Assembly (NCBI GenBank): GCA_965224285.1
Contig: OZ245043.1
Coordinates: 868,001 to 932,000 of the forward strand
DNA from: JAJCYK01 sp965224285
Lineage (GTDB): Bacteria; Bacteroidota; Bacteroidia; Cytophagales; Cyclobacteriaceae
Length of the DNA: 64,000 bases
Direction: 5' to 3'
In this document: piece by piece, positions 7,413 through 15,755 of the stretch
Layout: the number at the start of each line of letters is the position of its first letter
How positions within the stretch are numbered: the stretch's first letter is position 1
Notes under the pieces: model-generated
Seen by the model: only the letters and a program-made list of their open reading frames with translations
What the model was told of the DNA's origin: nothing
Databases searched by the model: none
Position numbers and translations under genes: made by a program

Positions 7413-10307
7413 CTACATTCTGTCATTTCGTGCTTCTTTGAAATTTCTAATATGATAGGTGAATGACACCATAAAATATTGACTTAGGGTTTCCGTTTCC
7501 TGGTCCTGAATGTAACTGTCAGTAATGGTTCTGGAAATATTGCGATTCTGGTCCAATAGATCATATACGGTCAACTTAATCTCACCCCGTTGATTAGCGA
7601 AAACCTTTTTGCCAAAACTGATATTCCATAAAAGGTAATCTTGGTTAAAACTGCCGACTAAGCCTTGATAAAAATTGTGCACGACTTGGTTGTTTAATAC
7701 CAACCCTTTCCAGAAAATCCAGTTAAACTTAATCCCCAGCAGATGGTAATAATAACTGTCGTCAATCTCCAATTGCACGGAATTCTTAACAATGTTATAA
7801 TTTCCGTTGTATGAAACCGTAAAATCAACATGCTCACTGATATTGCTGCCTAATACCACCCCCTGGCTGAAGTTATAGGAGTTGGAAATATTCAGGATTT
7901 CATTAATACTCCCCGGTGTTCTAGTATAGCCAAATCCGGTGTTAAAGTTAAGGTTGGATTTGAGGAGATCAACAGGCAATCCATAGGTGAAGAAACTACG
8001 CATATTCCAGTATCCGCTCAGGTTAACCGGATAACTTAATTGAGAACCTGGGTTTAAAGTAATCCCTTCGAAGTCAACTGTATCCCTGCCAGCTATGACA
8101 GTGGAATTACTAATAAAGTCTGAAGTGTTCTTTAAGTAAAAAAACACAAACATGTTTCGGGATTTTTCAAGATTGTTCCAGGAATATCTGGTGATCAGGG
8201 TCTTGCTAACTTCTTGTTTCAAATCCGGATTACCCACAGTAAGTAAAAGAGGGTTAGAGTTATCTACCACGTTTTGCAGCTGACCCATGGAAGGAGCTTT
8301 TGTTTGGGTGCGGTAAAACATTCTGATACTGCTTTTCTCGTTGAGCTTATACCTCATCATCGCGGTGGGAAGTACATTAAAGAATTGCTTTTTGGTGTTG
8401 TTTATGACTGGAAAGGATTGATTGCCCTGAAGTGAAGCAACCTGAAAAGCAACTCCCAATGATAGCGTCAAATCGTTTGAGCGATGACGGATACCCGTTT
8501 CAAACTTGTTGGTAAAATAGTCATTATCAAAATTATTGGTTAGGGCGGTATCCAAAGCCGTGTAATCATAAACTATTGAATTTAGGTTGTATGTTTTTTT
8601 ATCGGAAAAACTATTAGTGTAGGCCCTGTTAAAAGACAACTGCAGTAGGTTCTTCTTACCGATTGGCTCAGTATATACCATATTTGCCGTGAGCAAATAA
8701 CCATTGGCCTCCTCATTGGACCGCTGATCGATAGAGTCATTATTTACCGTAGATTCCTCTGGGTATTTATTGACCGCTTTTAAACTGGTTTTGCCATCCT
8801 TACTGTTGGTTTCGGTGCGCAGATCTATTGAAAATGTCCTTCCTCTTCTAGCGAACGCGTGTCGGTAAAGTAAATTGCTGTTGATATTAAATCCCGAATT
8901 TTGACTTTGGTAATTGTCTGTTAACTCGTTGATCTCCTCTCCGCTTGAAATGAAATTCATTCCTTTTAGAAAGCTAAATGACTTGTACGACTGAAAGCTT
9001 AACCGGGGAGTGAATACCAGAGAATTAAACCTGTCAAATTTGTACTCGGCTCTTATATTGACCCTATGATTGATATTCTTGCTATCTACCAAATTGTGCT
9101 CCTGATAAAATTGGTTGGAATCTCCGGGAATAAAATACTCCTGTAACAGTGATTGATCGGTGATATTGTTGGTTTGATTATAGAAATAGCTTCCGGTTAG
9201 ATCGAGCTTTTGATTCCATGTGTTGCTGAAGTTAAGCCCGAAAGCTTTAGTAGTATTGATGCCTGCTTGTGGGCCAACCAGGAAATCGTTAATACTCCCG
9301 CGCTGACTAAATGTAGCGCCTGGGCGTCCACCCCCTGATCGTACTTGCCCTCCTGTTCTTCCCGATCGGCCCCCTCCCCCCATTCGCCGTTGACTGCTGC
9401 TGCCAATAACTTCCAGTAAATCCGCGGCAGCAAAATTCTGTTGATTTACATTGTTTGCCAGCCCCAAAATGGAGATCCTCTTGTCGCCGTTAAACATATT
9501 CAGATTACCGCCGCTCATGTAACGGTCGTCAGTGCCCAATCCCCCGTATGCCTTACCGAATTGCCCATTGCGCATTTCGGTTTTGGTGACGATGTTGATG
9601 GTTTTTATCGACTGGCCGTTATCAAATCCGGTAAATTGGGCCTGATCACTCAATTTGTCGAATACTTCGATCTTATCAATCACTTCAGCAGGCAGATTGT
9701 TTAGCGCTATCGCAGGATCATCACCAAAAAATACCTTCCCGTCTACCAGTACCTTTTGGACATCTTCTCCCTGTGCTTTAACTGTGCCATTTTCAATGAC
9801 AATGCCAGGCATCTTGACGATTAGATCTTGAGCGCTGGCATCAGGATGGGTCTTATACGCCTGGGCATTATACTGAACTGTATCTCCCTTTTGAATGACT
9901 GGAGGTGTTCTACTTTTGACCTGGACCTCCTCCAACAACCTGGTTTCAGGAATTAAATAAATGATTCCCAAATCCCTAGCAGAAGTATTGATCTTTACCT
10001 TTAGATCCGAGTCCAAGTAGCCCAAATAGCGGGTCTCTAATACATAGGATCCCGAAATTGTGATAGCAAATTCAAACCTTCCGGCCTCATCACTAACCGC
10101 GAAATATCTGTCCGTGGAATCCTGCGCACTAACTAGAGTTACATGGGCTCCGATTAGCGGTGAGCGATCCTCGTTATCCTTTACCATACCAAATATAGTA
10201 TAGTCCTGGGCCAAGGCAGAGTGAGCTATTGCCAGCAGAGTAAATATGATGACTATATCCTTCCAACCGGGCAATGAAATGGTTATGAAATTTTTCTTTC
10301 CTGTCAT
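7413..10307 (-). CDS. TonB-dependent receptor-like outer membrane beta-barrel protein
   Basis: A 964-residue protein: signal peptide (ending near ALAQD), a carboxypeptidase-regulatory-like domain at about 35-125 (IFGMVKDNEDRSPLIGAHV), a plug domain at about 130-245 (VQYNAQAYKTHPDASAQDLI, VLVDGKVFFGDD), then a 22-strand-type barrel of the outer-membrane-beta-barrel subgroup common in Bacteroidota. A Gly/Arg/Ser-rich stretch at about 310-335 (MGGGGRSGRTGG) probably forms a loop. No SusD gene accompanies it, so it is not a polysaccharide-type SusC. A conserved direct-repeat element (10389-10433) lies just upstream and is shared with two neighbouring units, suggesting control by the LytTR regulator at 16841. 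Ligand unknown. Confidence 0.9.
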   Translation of the reverse strand: MTGKKNFITISLPGWKDIVIIFTLLAIAHSALAQDYTIFGMVKDNEDRSPLIGAHVTLVSAQDSTDRYFAVSDEAGRFEFAITISGSYVLETRYLGYLDSDLKVKINTSARDLGIIYLIPETRLLEEVQVKSRTPPVIQKGDTVQYNAQAYKTHPDASAQDLIVKMPGIVIENGTVKAQGEDVQKVLVDGKVFFGDDPAIALNNLPAEVIDKIEVFDKLSDQAQFTGFDNGQSIKTINIVTKTEMRNGQFGKAYGGLGTDDRYMSGGNLNMFNGDKRISILGLANNVNQQNFAAADLLEVIGSSSQRRMGGGGRSGRTGGQVRSGGGRPGATFSQRGSINDFLVGPQAGINTTKAFGLNFSNTWNQKLDLTGSYFYNQTNNITDQSLLQEYFIPGDSNQFYQEHNLVDSKNINHRVNIRAEYKFDRFNSLVFTPRLSFQSYKSFSFLKGMNFISSGEEINELTDNYQSQNSGFNINSNLLYRHAFARRGRTFSIDLRTETNSKDGKTSLKAVNKYPEESTVNNDSIDQRSNEEANGYLLTANMVYTEPIGKKNLLQLSFNRAYTNSFSDKKTYNLNSIVYDYTALDTALTNNFDNDYFTNKFETGIRHRSNDLTLSLGVAFQVASLQGNQSFPVINNTKKQFFNVLPTAMMRYKLNEKSSIRMFYRTQTKAPSMGQLQNVVDNSNPLLLTVGNPDLKQEVSKTLITRYSWNNLEKSRNMFVFFYLKNTSDFISNSTVIAGRDTVDFEGITLNPGSQLSYPVNLSGYWNMRSFFTYGLPVDLLKSNLNFNTGFGYTRTPGSINEILNISNSYNFSQGVVLGSNISEHVDFTVSYNGNYNIVKNSVQLEIDDSYYYHLLGIKFNWIFWKGLVLNNQVVHNFYQGLVGSFNQDYLLWNISFGKKVFANQRGEIKLTVYDLLDQNRNISRTITDSYIQDQETETLSQYFMVSFTYHIRNFKEARNDRM

Positions 10308-10388
10308 ATCATAATTGATCCGGCCTTCGGTGGTGCTTTGACTGGCTCCAATAGTAGTAAAGGAGGGATATAAAACAGGGGCTAAAAA

Positions 10389-10433
10389 ATGTTTTCAACC
10401 AATGGGCAAGAAAAATCAACCGAGGTTCTTATG
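10389..10433 (-). promoter_or_regulatory. Predicted LytTR-type operator, copy A
   Basis: Read on the minus strand, GTTGA occurs twice with starts exactly 21 bp apart (plus-strand TCAAC at 10395 and 10416), within a 45-bp block that is largely identical to copy B (11079-11125) and related to copy C (15594-15628). Two direct half-sites two helical turns apart is the arrangement bound by LytTR domains. It lies about 80 bp upstream of the TonB-receptor gene. Confidence 0.55.
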
Positions 10434-10466
10434 GAGTAGTAAAAAAAGCCTTCAATAGACCTCGTA

Positions 10467-11021
10467 TTACCCTGTGGATCCGCTGTTGGCGCCCACCACT
10501 TCGTACCACAATTCCTGGTTCTCTGTGATTACTTCTTGATAGTAAACCCCGTCCAATTCATAATATTTCCGGCCGTCAATAATGGTTGTATTATACCCCT
10601 CCGGTAAAGCCGGTATCATGGCTCCTATCGGTGGTGGGACCACCTCGTACTGGCTTGATGTGCCGACCCTACAGTAGAAAGTTCCATAATTATAAAAGTA
10701 TGATTCAGATCTGAGGTTCACCACAATATGCTCGGGCGGCAATGCATTGACTCGTATTCCAACCGGGGGGGCCACTACCACAAATTGTCCTCCCAGGGGC
10801 TTATAAAATATTCCCCTTACGATATGATAATTAATCCCTCTGAACTTTACCGCTACCGCGGGGCCTCCAAGCCTTACTATCTTCTGTCCCCTTTTTGGCA
10901 ATTGACGATATGTGTGATGAGGTTTATGATATTCAATTCTTTTCTGGGCAAATCCTTCCTGAGGTATCCCTGAAATAATCACAAACCCTAAAACGATTAT
11001 TATTGCTGTTTTATAATTCAT
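10467..11021 (-). CDS. Secreted DUF6515-type protein
   Basis: A 184-residue protein with a cleavable signal (processed near GFAQ) followed by repeated short beta units: GGPAVAVKFRGINYHIVRGI, FYKPLGGQFVVVAPPVGIRV, and later YNTTIIDGRKYYELDGVYYQ. The pattern of G.KYY....VYYQ repeats and VVAPP.G matches DUF6515 proteins of Bacteroidota, whose function is unknown. Probably periplasmic or surface-associated. It is preceded by copy B of the conserved direct-repeat element, and so is likely co-regulated with the TonB receptor downstream and the operon at 11587-15521. Confidence 0.8.
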   Translation of the reverse strand: MNYKTAIIIVLGFVIISGIPQEGFAQKRIEYHKPHHTYRQLPKRGQKIVRLGGPAVAVKFRGINYHIVRGIFYKPLGGQFVVVAPPVGIRVNALPPEHIVVNLRSESYFYNYGTFYCRVGTSSQYEVVPPPIGAMIPALPEGYNTTIIDGRKYYELDGVYYQEVITENQELWYEVVGANSGSTG

Positions 11022-11078
11022 CTTACCTTATATTTCATTGATCTTCAGGAGATTAAACGGCTTTCGTTAATGGTTGTT

Positions 11079-11125
11079 ATGTTTTTTCAACCAAGCGCCA
11101 TCAAAAATCAACGAGGGTACTTATG
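11079..11125 (-). promoter_or_regulatory. Predicted LytTR-type operator, copy B
   Basis: Plus-strand TCAAC at 11087 and 11108, again exactly 21 bp apart, in a block that matches copy A across about 45 bp with a 2-bp length difference in the T-run. It lies about 60 bp upstream of the DUF6515 gene start on the minus strand. The conservation is confined to the intergenic block, as expected for a regulatory element and not for a gene duplication. Confidence 0.55.
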
Positions 11126-11555
11126 TTCTCAAAAAATGACAAAGAGAACCTACCAACCCATTGGTTGAGAAGTGAACAAAGTTATCTGGAGCCCAGGAGA
11201 TCTGCCAATTATCAAACCTCCGATAGGATCAGGATTAAAGCCGCATGGGGAAAGTATTATCAGTTCGTTACCAGAACTGTTAGAGAAGATGTGACTGAAG
11301 GAAGTAGAGATTTTTGGTTAGTAGCCAACGGATGAAACCATTCCTGTCAGTTCTGTTTTGCACTATATCGGTGGAATTACCACTGTATCTGAAACACCAG
11401 TTGGGCTAAGCATTTACAATACCGAAGTATTGGTTCCACCGATATTCTCATTTTTTGATATTCGAAATAGGGCGGTTGAAGATGTCGAAATATACTGGGA
11501 CAATGGGACCAGTAATCCCTACTATGTATTGATTGAGATTATTGATAAATGCTGA
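11123..11555 (+). pseudogene. Chimeric remnant of a TonB-dependent receptor
   Basis: The first frame reads SYLEPRRSANYQTSDRIRIK, AAWGKYYQFVTRTVREDV and GSRDFWLVANG, which is the barrel-strand signature of FhuE/FecA-like TonB receptors in Bacteroidota. It then meets TGA, and the homologous reading continues after a 1-nt shift as DETIPVSSVLHYIGGI. The next part (TVSETPVGLSIYNTEVL onward, ending at TGA 11553) does not resemble the same family and may be a fused fragment of another gene. No 5' part of a receptor is present. The 565-bp gap between the DUF6515 and DUF4907 genes holds nothing else recognisable apart from operator copy B. Confidence 0.6.
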
Positions 11556-11586
11556 ATAACTGAGTAATCAATAGAATAAAACTTGG

Positions 11587-11931
11587 CTAACGCATGATGA
11601 TCCCTAATCCAGCTAAGTCATCCCGATTGATGGTTGGGCTTTGCTGTTGGAGGATTTTATCCGCTACCTGGCGGGCCACTTTATTGGCATCCTCATCAGA
11701 ATCAAAACCTTTGACTCCCTCTAATGCAGGTATAAAAGGCTGGTAAACTACAGTTTTGCGACTAATTAAAACTTCATAGCCCCACCCTAAATCAGTCTTA
11801 AAAGTTCTTATCTCAACAACCTCTTTATGGGGGCCGGCAACAGCTAGTTTCCAGGTAACTAATACTACCATTATCGATAGCACCATAAGTATTACCTCAG
11901 GGGTAAAGCCGTGGTCAATCCTCTTCATCAT
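11587..11931 (-). CDS. DUF4907-family protein with N-terminal membrane anchor
   Basis: A 114-residue protein with one N-terminal membrane segment (about 10-32, EVILMVLSIMVVLVTWKLAV) and an exported domain with FKTDLGWGYEVLI, YQPFIPALEGVKGFDSDEDA and the closing L.GLGI. These features match DUF4907 (function unknown, Bacteroidota). It overlaps the Kelch gene by 17 bp and is the last gene of the operon starting at 15521. DUF4907, Kelch-repeat and DUF4270 proteins are often neighbours in Bacteroidota, pointing to a shared envelope assembly. Confidence 0.8.
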   Translation of the reverse strand: MMKRIDHGFTPEVILMVLSIMVVLVTWKLAVAGPHKEVVEIRTFKTDLGWGYEVLISRKTVVYQPFIPALEGVKGFDSDEDANKVARQVADKILQQQSPTINRDDLAGLGIIMR

Positions 11932-12895
11932 AGGGCTCTAATGGTTCAAATTGCCATATATCATCCAATCTAAGACTTACGTTTTTGCCAGTAGTAATAT
12001 ATCCAACATTGTTGATCACAAATCCTACCGCCTCTTCTCTTGAGGTTCCCTCGAATGCAGTTTTCTCCTCCCAGTAGTCTCCCTGAGGATCGTATTCCCA
12101 GGTAGAGGACAACAAGGCTCCATGAGCACCAGTTGAAATATATCCTTTCCCCTCAATGGAAAAACTTACTGTATTCTCTCTGAGTACCTGTGGGTCACCC
12201 CAAGTATCATCATCCAGATGGTGTTTTTCAAGCCATGAATCAGTTATAGGATCATAAGCCCAAAAGTCGTTTTCAAAAACTCCATTGTGTTTCCCCCCTC
12301 CTATATATCCCAGGCCGTCGATGACAAAACCGAAGGCGTTTAACCTTTTGGAACCTCCTACGCTAACTTTTTGGGTCCATACATCAGATTGAGGGTCGTA
12401 TTCCCAAAAATCCTTTAGATCATTGCCGTCAAAGCCTGTTCCCACATAGCCCTTGTCATCGATGGAAAACGCCACCGCTCCAAACCGGGCAGAACCTCCA
12501 AAATCCTCCTTTTGCTCCCAACTGTTCAAAACTGGATCATATTCCCAGAAGTCTTTCAGTTCATCACTGCCATTGTATCCGGTACCCAGGTAACCCTTAC
12601 CTCCTACAGAGAATGCAATCGCCGCATTGCGGGCTACTCCAGGAAAATCGGCCTTTTGAATCCAGAAATTCTTCTCAGTATCGTATTCCCAAAGGTCATT
12701 CAATCTTTCAAAACCATCATAGCCGGTAGCTACATATCCCTTATCTCCTATGGCAAAAGCCACAGCTCCGCTTCTTATCACACCCTCAAAATCAGAAAGC
12801 TCCTTCCAGTTTCCTAGCTCAAGTAGCACCTCCTCACCCGTTCCGCAGGATAAAGAAGTTAAAATAATTACCACCTGTAATATCCATTTATTCAT
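11915..12895 (-). CDS. Kelch-repeat beta-propeller lipoprotein
   Basis: A 326-residue protein with a lipoprotein signal (LTSLSC, Cys17) and five to six Kelch repeats of about 48-50 residues, each with a GY.GTGY/GYIGGG turn, DFWEYDP-type strand and W..K motif (for example LNDLWEYDTEKNFWIQKADF). The propeller should lie outside the inner membrane, probably surface-exposed and tethered. It follows the DUF4270 gene by 5 bp and overlaps the DUF4907 gene. Kelch propellers here most likely mediate protein or glycan binding; no catalytic residues of galactose oxidase are apparent. Confidence 0.88.
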   Translation of the reverse strand: MNKWILQVVIILTSLSCGTGEEVLLELGNWKELSDFEGVIRSGAVAFAIGDKGYVATGYDGFERLNDLWEYDTEKNFWIQKADFPGVARNAAIAFSVGGKGYLGTGYNGSDELKDFWEYDPVLNSWEQKEDFGGSARFGAVAFSIDDKGYVGTGFDGNDLKDFWEYDPQSDVWTQKVSVGGSKRLNAFGFVIDGLGYIGGGKHNGVFENDFWAYDPITDSWLEKHHLDDDTWGDPQVLRENTVSFSIEGKGYISTGAHGALLSSTWEYDPQGDYWEEKTAFEGTSREEAVGFVINNVGYITTGKNVSLRLDDIWQFEPLEPYDEED

Positions 12896-12900
12896 ATCGA

Positions 12901-14247
12901 TTAGTTTATATTTTGATTGCTAACAATATAGTTCAGTTTAAGTCGGGTTAAATTTTCCTGATTTCTATTACTCCCAACATACAATCTGTCCACAGTTGTA
13001 GTGTAATTTCCCGGAGGTGTGGCCAGTAAAAGTCCATGTTGAATAGCGCTTTGAAACACTTCATTTTCCAGGTACTCAGTAAGTGAAAAACTGTAGTAAG
13101 TATCCAAGTTTAATTCTTCATCCAGGTTCAATCCGGCGTACTGAACAGACCCCGAGAAATCTATTGGTACAGGTTCCCCTATGGTATTAAATTCATCGGT
13201 TTGGTACAGAATTAGACTATCGGGAAGATAATGCCATTGACTGTAGGAGTCCTGAACTGGTCTGATCTCCAATTCCGCATTGATTATAAAAAAGCCTTCT
13301 GTCTGGGTCAGATTTGCTAAATAAGGGAACTCTATTTTGGTCATCACACCCGTACCGGCCTGGACAAACGATTGCTCGCCAGTTTCCGCAGCTGATAATG
13401 ACTCTCTTTGTGTTTGTAACACACTTAATGTGGTATTGCTCCGGTCACCTTGTAAATAATTGAATTGATGTTGTTCATTAATCAAAGGAAAAGTATAGGA
13501 TTTATACGCTACCATCTCATCATGATCATGATAATAGAGCCTCATGAAGATACTAGTGCCAGTAGCATCAAACCCTAGCACAGAACCACCACCGTTTCGA
13601 TCGGCAACTATAGCTAAGCCTTTGAAATACTCCAAAAAGTCAGCCTGAGAGCTCATCTCACTAGCACTGGACATAGCCAGATCGAAAAACTCCTGTCCCA
13701 GGGCATCCGGTAAACGCATAATTATGCTATCGAACTGGTTAGGCCTTGGTACAAATGTGATCGATGCGAGAGGCTCCTCCTCAACTGCTAATTGGCTGCT
13801 ATTATGGAATACTGAACCAGAAGGAGGCTCGAAGGTTTGTATAATCCTCTGTACATTTAAGGTTTGGGCTTTGGTGGTGTCACCATAACTATAGCCAGTG
13901 AAATGCATTACCAAAGCCAATGAATCAAAAACACTTTCTTGATCATTGGTTAGCAAAGCGCTTGAAAGCCCTTCGGTTGAGCTCAAACCTACCTGGAAAT
14001 ATGATTTTGCGCTGACTTGACCAAGTTCCAAATCCGTATATTCCCCCACTAGTATTATTCCAGTTCCCGATGTAGGTAGTGAATCCAATGTTACTGTGGA
14101 CGTTGATACCGTGACCGTATCGGAAAAGTAGAATCCGTTATCATTGGGTATGAACCCTAGTCCTATTTCTCCGGGATCTTCACAGCCAAAAATTAGTACA
14201 AGCCAGGCCACTCCAAGTGCACCAATTATTCTGTTCCACACCACCAT
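12901..14247 (-). CDS. DUF4270-family lipoprotein
   Basis: About 448 residues from ATG 14247, giving a lipoprotein signal MVVWNRIIGALGVAWLVLIF with GC (Cys) immediately after, then EDPGEIGLGFIPND, the conserved start of DUF4270 proteins. The rest is beta-rich with Ser/Thr-rich segments. An in-frame GTG at 14343, 5 bp after the upstream stop, would add a basic 32-residue extension; I prefer the ATG because it gives a normal signal. DUF4270 proteins are Bacteroidota envelope lipoproteins of unknown function, often paired with Kelch proteins, as here. Confidence 0.82.
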   Translation of the reverse strand: MVVWNRIIGALGVAWLVLIFGCEDPGEIGLGFIPNDNGFYFSDTVTVSTSTVTLDSLPTSGTGIILVGEYTDLELGQVSAKSYFQVGLSSTEGLSSALLTNDQESVFDSLALVMHFTGYSYGDTTKAQTLNVQRIIQTFEPPSGSVFHNSSQLAVEEEPLASITFVPRPNQFDSIIMRLPDALGQEFFDLAMSSASEMSSQADFLEYFKGLAIVADRNGGGSVLGFDATGTSIFMRLYYHDHDEMVAYKSYTFPLINEQHQFNYLQGDRSNTTLSVLQTQRESLSAAETGEQSFVQAGTGVMTKIEFPYLANLTQTEGFFIINAELEIRPVQDSYSQWHYLPDSLILYQTDEFNTIGEPVPIDFSGSVQYAGLNLDEELNLDTYYSFSLTEYLENEVFQSAIQHGLLLATPPGNYTTTVDRLYVGSNRNQENLTRLKLNYIVSNQNIN

Positions 14248-14348
14248 CGGTAGCGTTTGAAAATATTTATCCGGTACCTGGTAAATGTTTACCTTCTTGA
14301 GCTTGGCAATTCTTATCTTTTTATGTGCTTTATCTGGTTTCACTTACG

Positions 14349-15122
14349 CTAGTAGTTATTTTTTACTTCAACCTTGACCCAAAATTGAACAGGGGGCGCA
14401 ATTTCCCTTGAGGGTGATCTGCTTTCGCCGCTACGTCCCTGTCTACCGCCGCTTCCTTTTCTCAGCTTTGCCTGAGGCCTGGTTACGGCACCCATTACGC
14501 TTTCTCTACCCAGTTTAAATCCTATGCCCAGATATTTGCTTTTTCTTTTTTTCACATTTTGATATAACAGCTTAAAAGGAACTGCAACCTCATAAATGAG
14601 GTTATCTTGCTCATCTACATCAATTGCTACCTCCAGCCCGTTATTGATCTGGTCCAGCCGGGTTAAAAAAGTTTCAGAGCCAACAAAACCCTTTAATTCA
14701 ACCATTTCCTGTAACTCAGCCAGTCTATATTTCAATTCTTCGGGGTGTTCTTGATTAATTCCATTGGCTTTTTGTAGAGATTTTTTATAATCCGACGCGG
14801 CCAGCGGATATATAATTCCCTTCTTCTTTCTCTTCTTGCCCTTGGTATCCAACCACAAAGTCATTCCCTGTAATAATATCTTCTTTTGGGTCTCTGGATC
14901 ATCAGTTTTCAAACACACATATAATTGATGCTGATCAAGAAAAACCCCATAAATGACCTTGAGATCTTTGTTATAGTAAGTCAATTGAGGCCAATCGTCA
15001 TCCTTGCCATCAACCTCTAAACATGGCAAGGAATCATCTACCTGAGCTATTATCGGCTTAGTGCCAGTAATCAGGGCAAGAATCAGCCCCAATAGACCCA
15101 CTTGTTTGCAAAATGTATGCAC
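14349..15122 (-). CDS. Secreted protein of unknown function with an N-terminal carbohydrate-binding-like domain
   Basis: A 257-residue protein with a signal peptide (cleavage near KPIIAQ) and a first domain, CLEVDGKDDDWPQLTYYN then LYVCLKTDD and MTLWLDTKGKK, that resembles CBM9/DOMON-like folds found at the N-terminus of exported proteins. The middle part is charged, and the C-terminus contains a Gly/Arg/Ser-rich tail (RKGSGGRQGRSGESRS). It is second in the operon, 18 bp after the Spy-like gene. Family not firmly recognised. Confidence 0.75.
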   Translation of the reverse strand: MHTFCKQVGLLGLILALITGTKPIIAQVDDSLPCLEVDGKDDDWPQLTYYNKDLKVIYGVFLDQHQLYVCLKTDDPETQKKILLQGMTLWLDTKGKKRKKKGIIYPLAASDYKKSLQKANGINQEHPEELKYRLAELQEMVELKGFVGSETFLTRLDQINNGLEVAIDVDEQDNLIYEVAVPFKLLYQNVKKRKSKYLGIGFKLGRESVMGAVTRPQAKLRKGSGGRQGRSGESRSPSREIAPPVQFWVKVEVKNNY

Positions 15123-15140
15123 CTGTTTTAAGATGAAATT

Positions 15141-15521
15141 CTAATTATTTCTTGTACCTCGTTTCCCGGTACGATTCTGCTTGGCCTCAGCCCTTAACTT
15201 AGACCAGGTTGCTAATTGCTCATCATTTAGGACTTCGATCAGCTGTTGGTCTCTTTCCTGGCCGACAGCTTCCAGTTCATCTCTAACAGCACGACGATCT
15301 GCGAGGCCGTTACTCCTAATTGCCGCCATTTTTTCAGCTGCTTCTAAATTGATTTGCTCTACCTGACTAAGTTGATCGGCGGACAAATTCAAACTGGTTT
15401 TCATCTTTTCAGTCTGCTCTTTTGCCGCCTGTTTTGGGTCCACATTGGATCTTTGCGCTAATGCTGCGTTCATGGTTAGAAATATTAACAGCATTATCTG
15501 TATAGCTTTATACTTTTTCAT
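15141..15521 (-). CDS. Spy/CpxP-like periplasmic protein
   Basis: A 126-residue secreted helical protein: signal peptide (cleavage near AALAQ), then LNLSADQLSQVEQI, a long charged helix, and LNDEQLATWSKLRAEA. The L..S..Q...V and L...Q...W repeats resemble the LTXXQ motifs of Spy/CpxP-type periplasmic chaperone/stress sensors and related Bacteroidota proteins. It is the first gene of the operon ending with DUF4907 and lies divergent from the LytS kinase gene; operator copy C is in the shared intergenic region. Confidence 0.8.
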   Translation of the reverse strand: MKKYKAIQIMLLIFLTMNAALAQRSNVDPKQAAKEQTEKMKTSLNLSADQLSQVEQINLEAAEKMAAIRSNGLADRRAVRDELEAVGQERDQQLIEVLNDEQLATWSKLRAEAKQNRTGKRGTRNN

Positions 15522-15593
15522 CTTCTACACTATTTAAATGTGAATTTTAATTGTTCTGGGACAAATTTTATAGATGGAACCCAGACGCCGAAA

Positions 15594-15628
15594 TTTTTTC
15601 AATTAACGACTGATAAAAATAAACCAAG
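15594..15628 (-). promoter_or_regulatory. Predicted LytTR-type operator, copy C
   Basis: TCAAT at 15599 and TAAAC at 15620 on the plus strand keep the exact 21-bp spacing of copies A and B, and the flanking T-run, A-run and CCAA are conserved. It sits between the divergently transcribed Spy-like operon and the LytS/LytTR pair, so one site could serve both the envelope operon and autoregulation. Confidence 0.5.
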
Positions 15629-15755
15629 GGGTTGAAACACAGTGGAAGAAAGAAAGCAATGCTTTGATGGAGGCCTGTTGCTACCGTTTGTTGATAATAT
15701 TATGGTGTAGGTAGGGAAATATAATGGGTTGGTTGAATAACTGCCCCAATCAATA

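Noticed and set aside
9197..9433. Minus-strand frame opposite the Gly/Arg-rich loop of the TonB receptor in another frame
   Set aside because: Shadow of the receptor coding sequence; composition arises from the Gly-rich codons.
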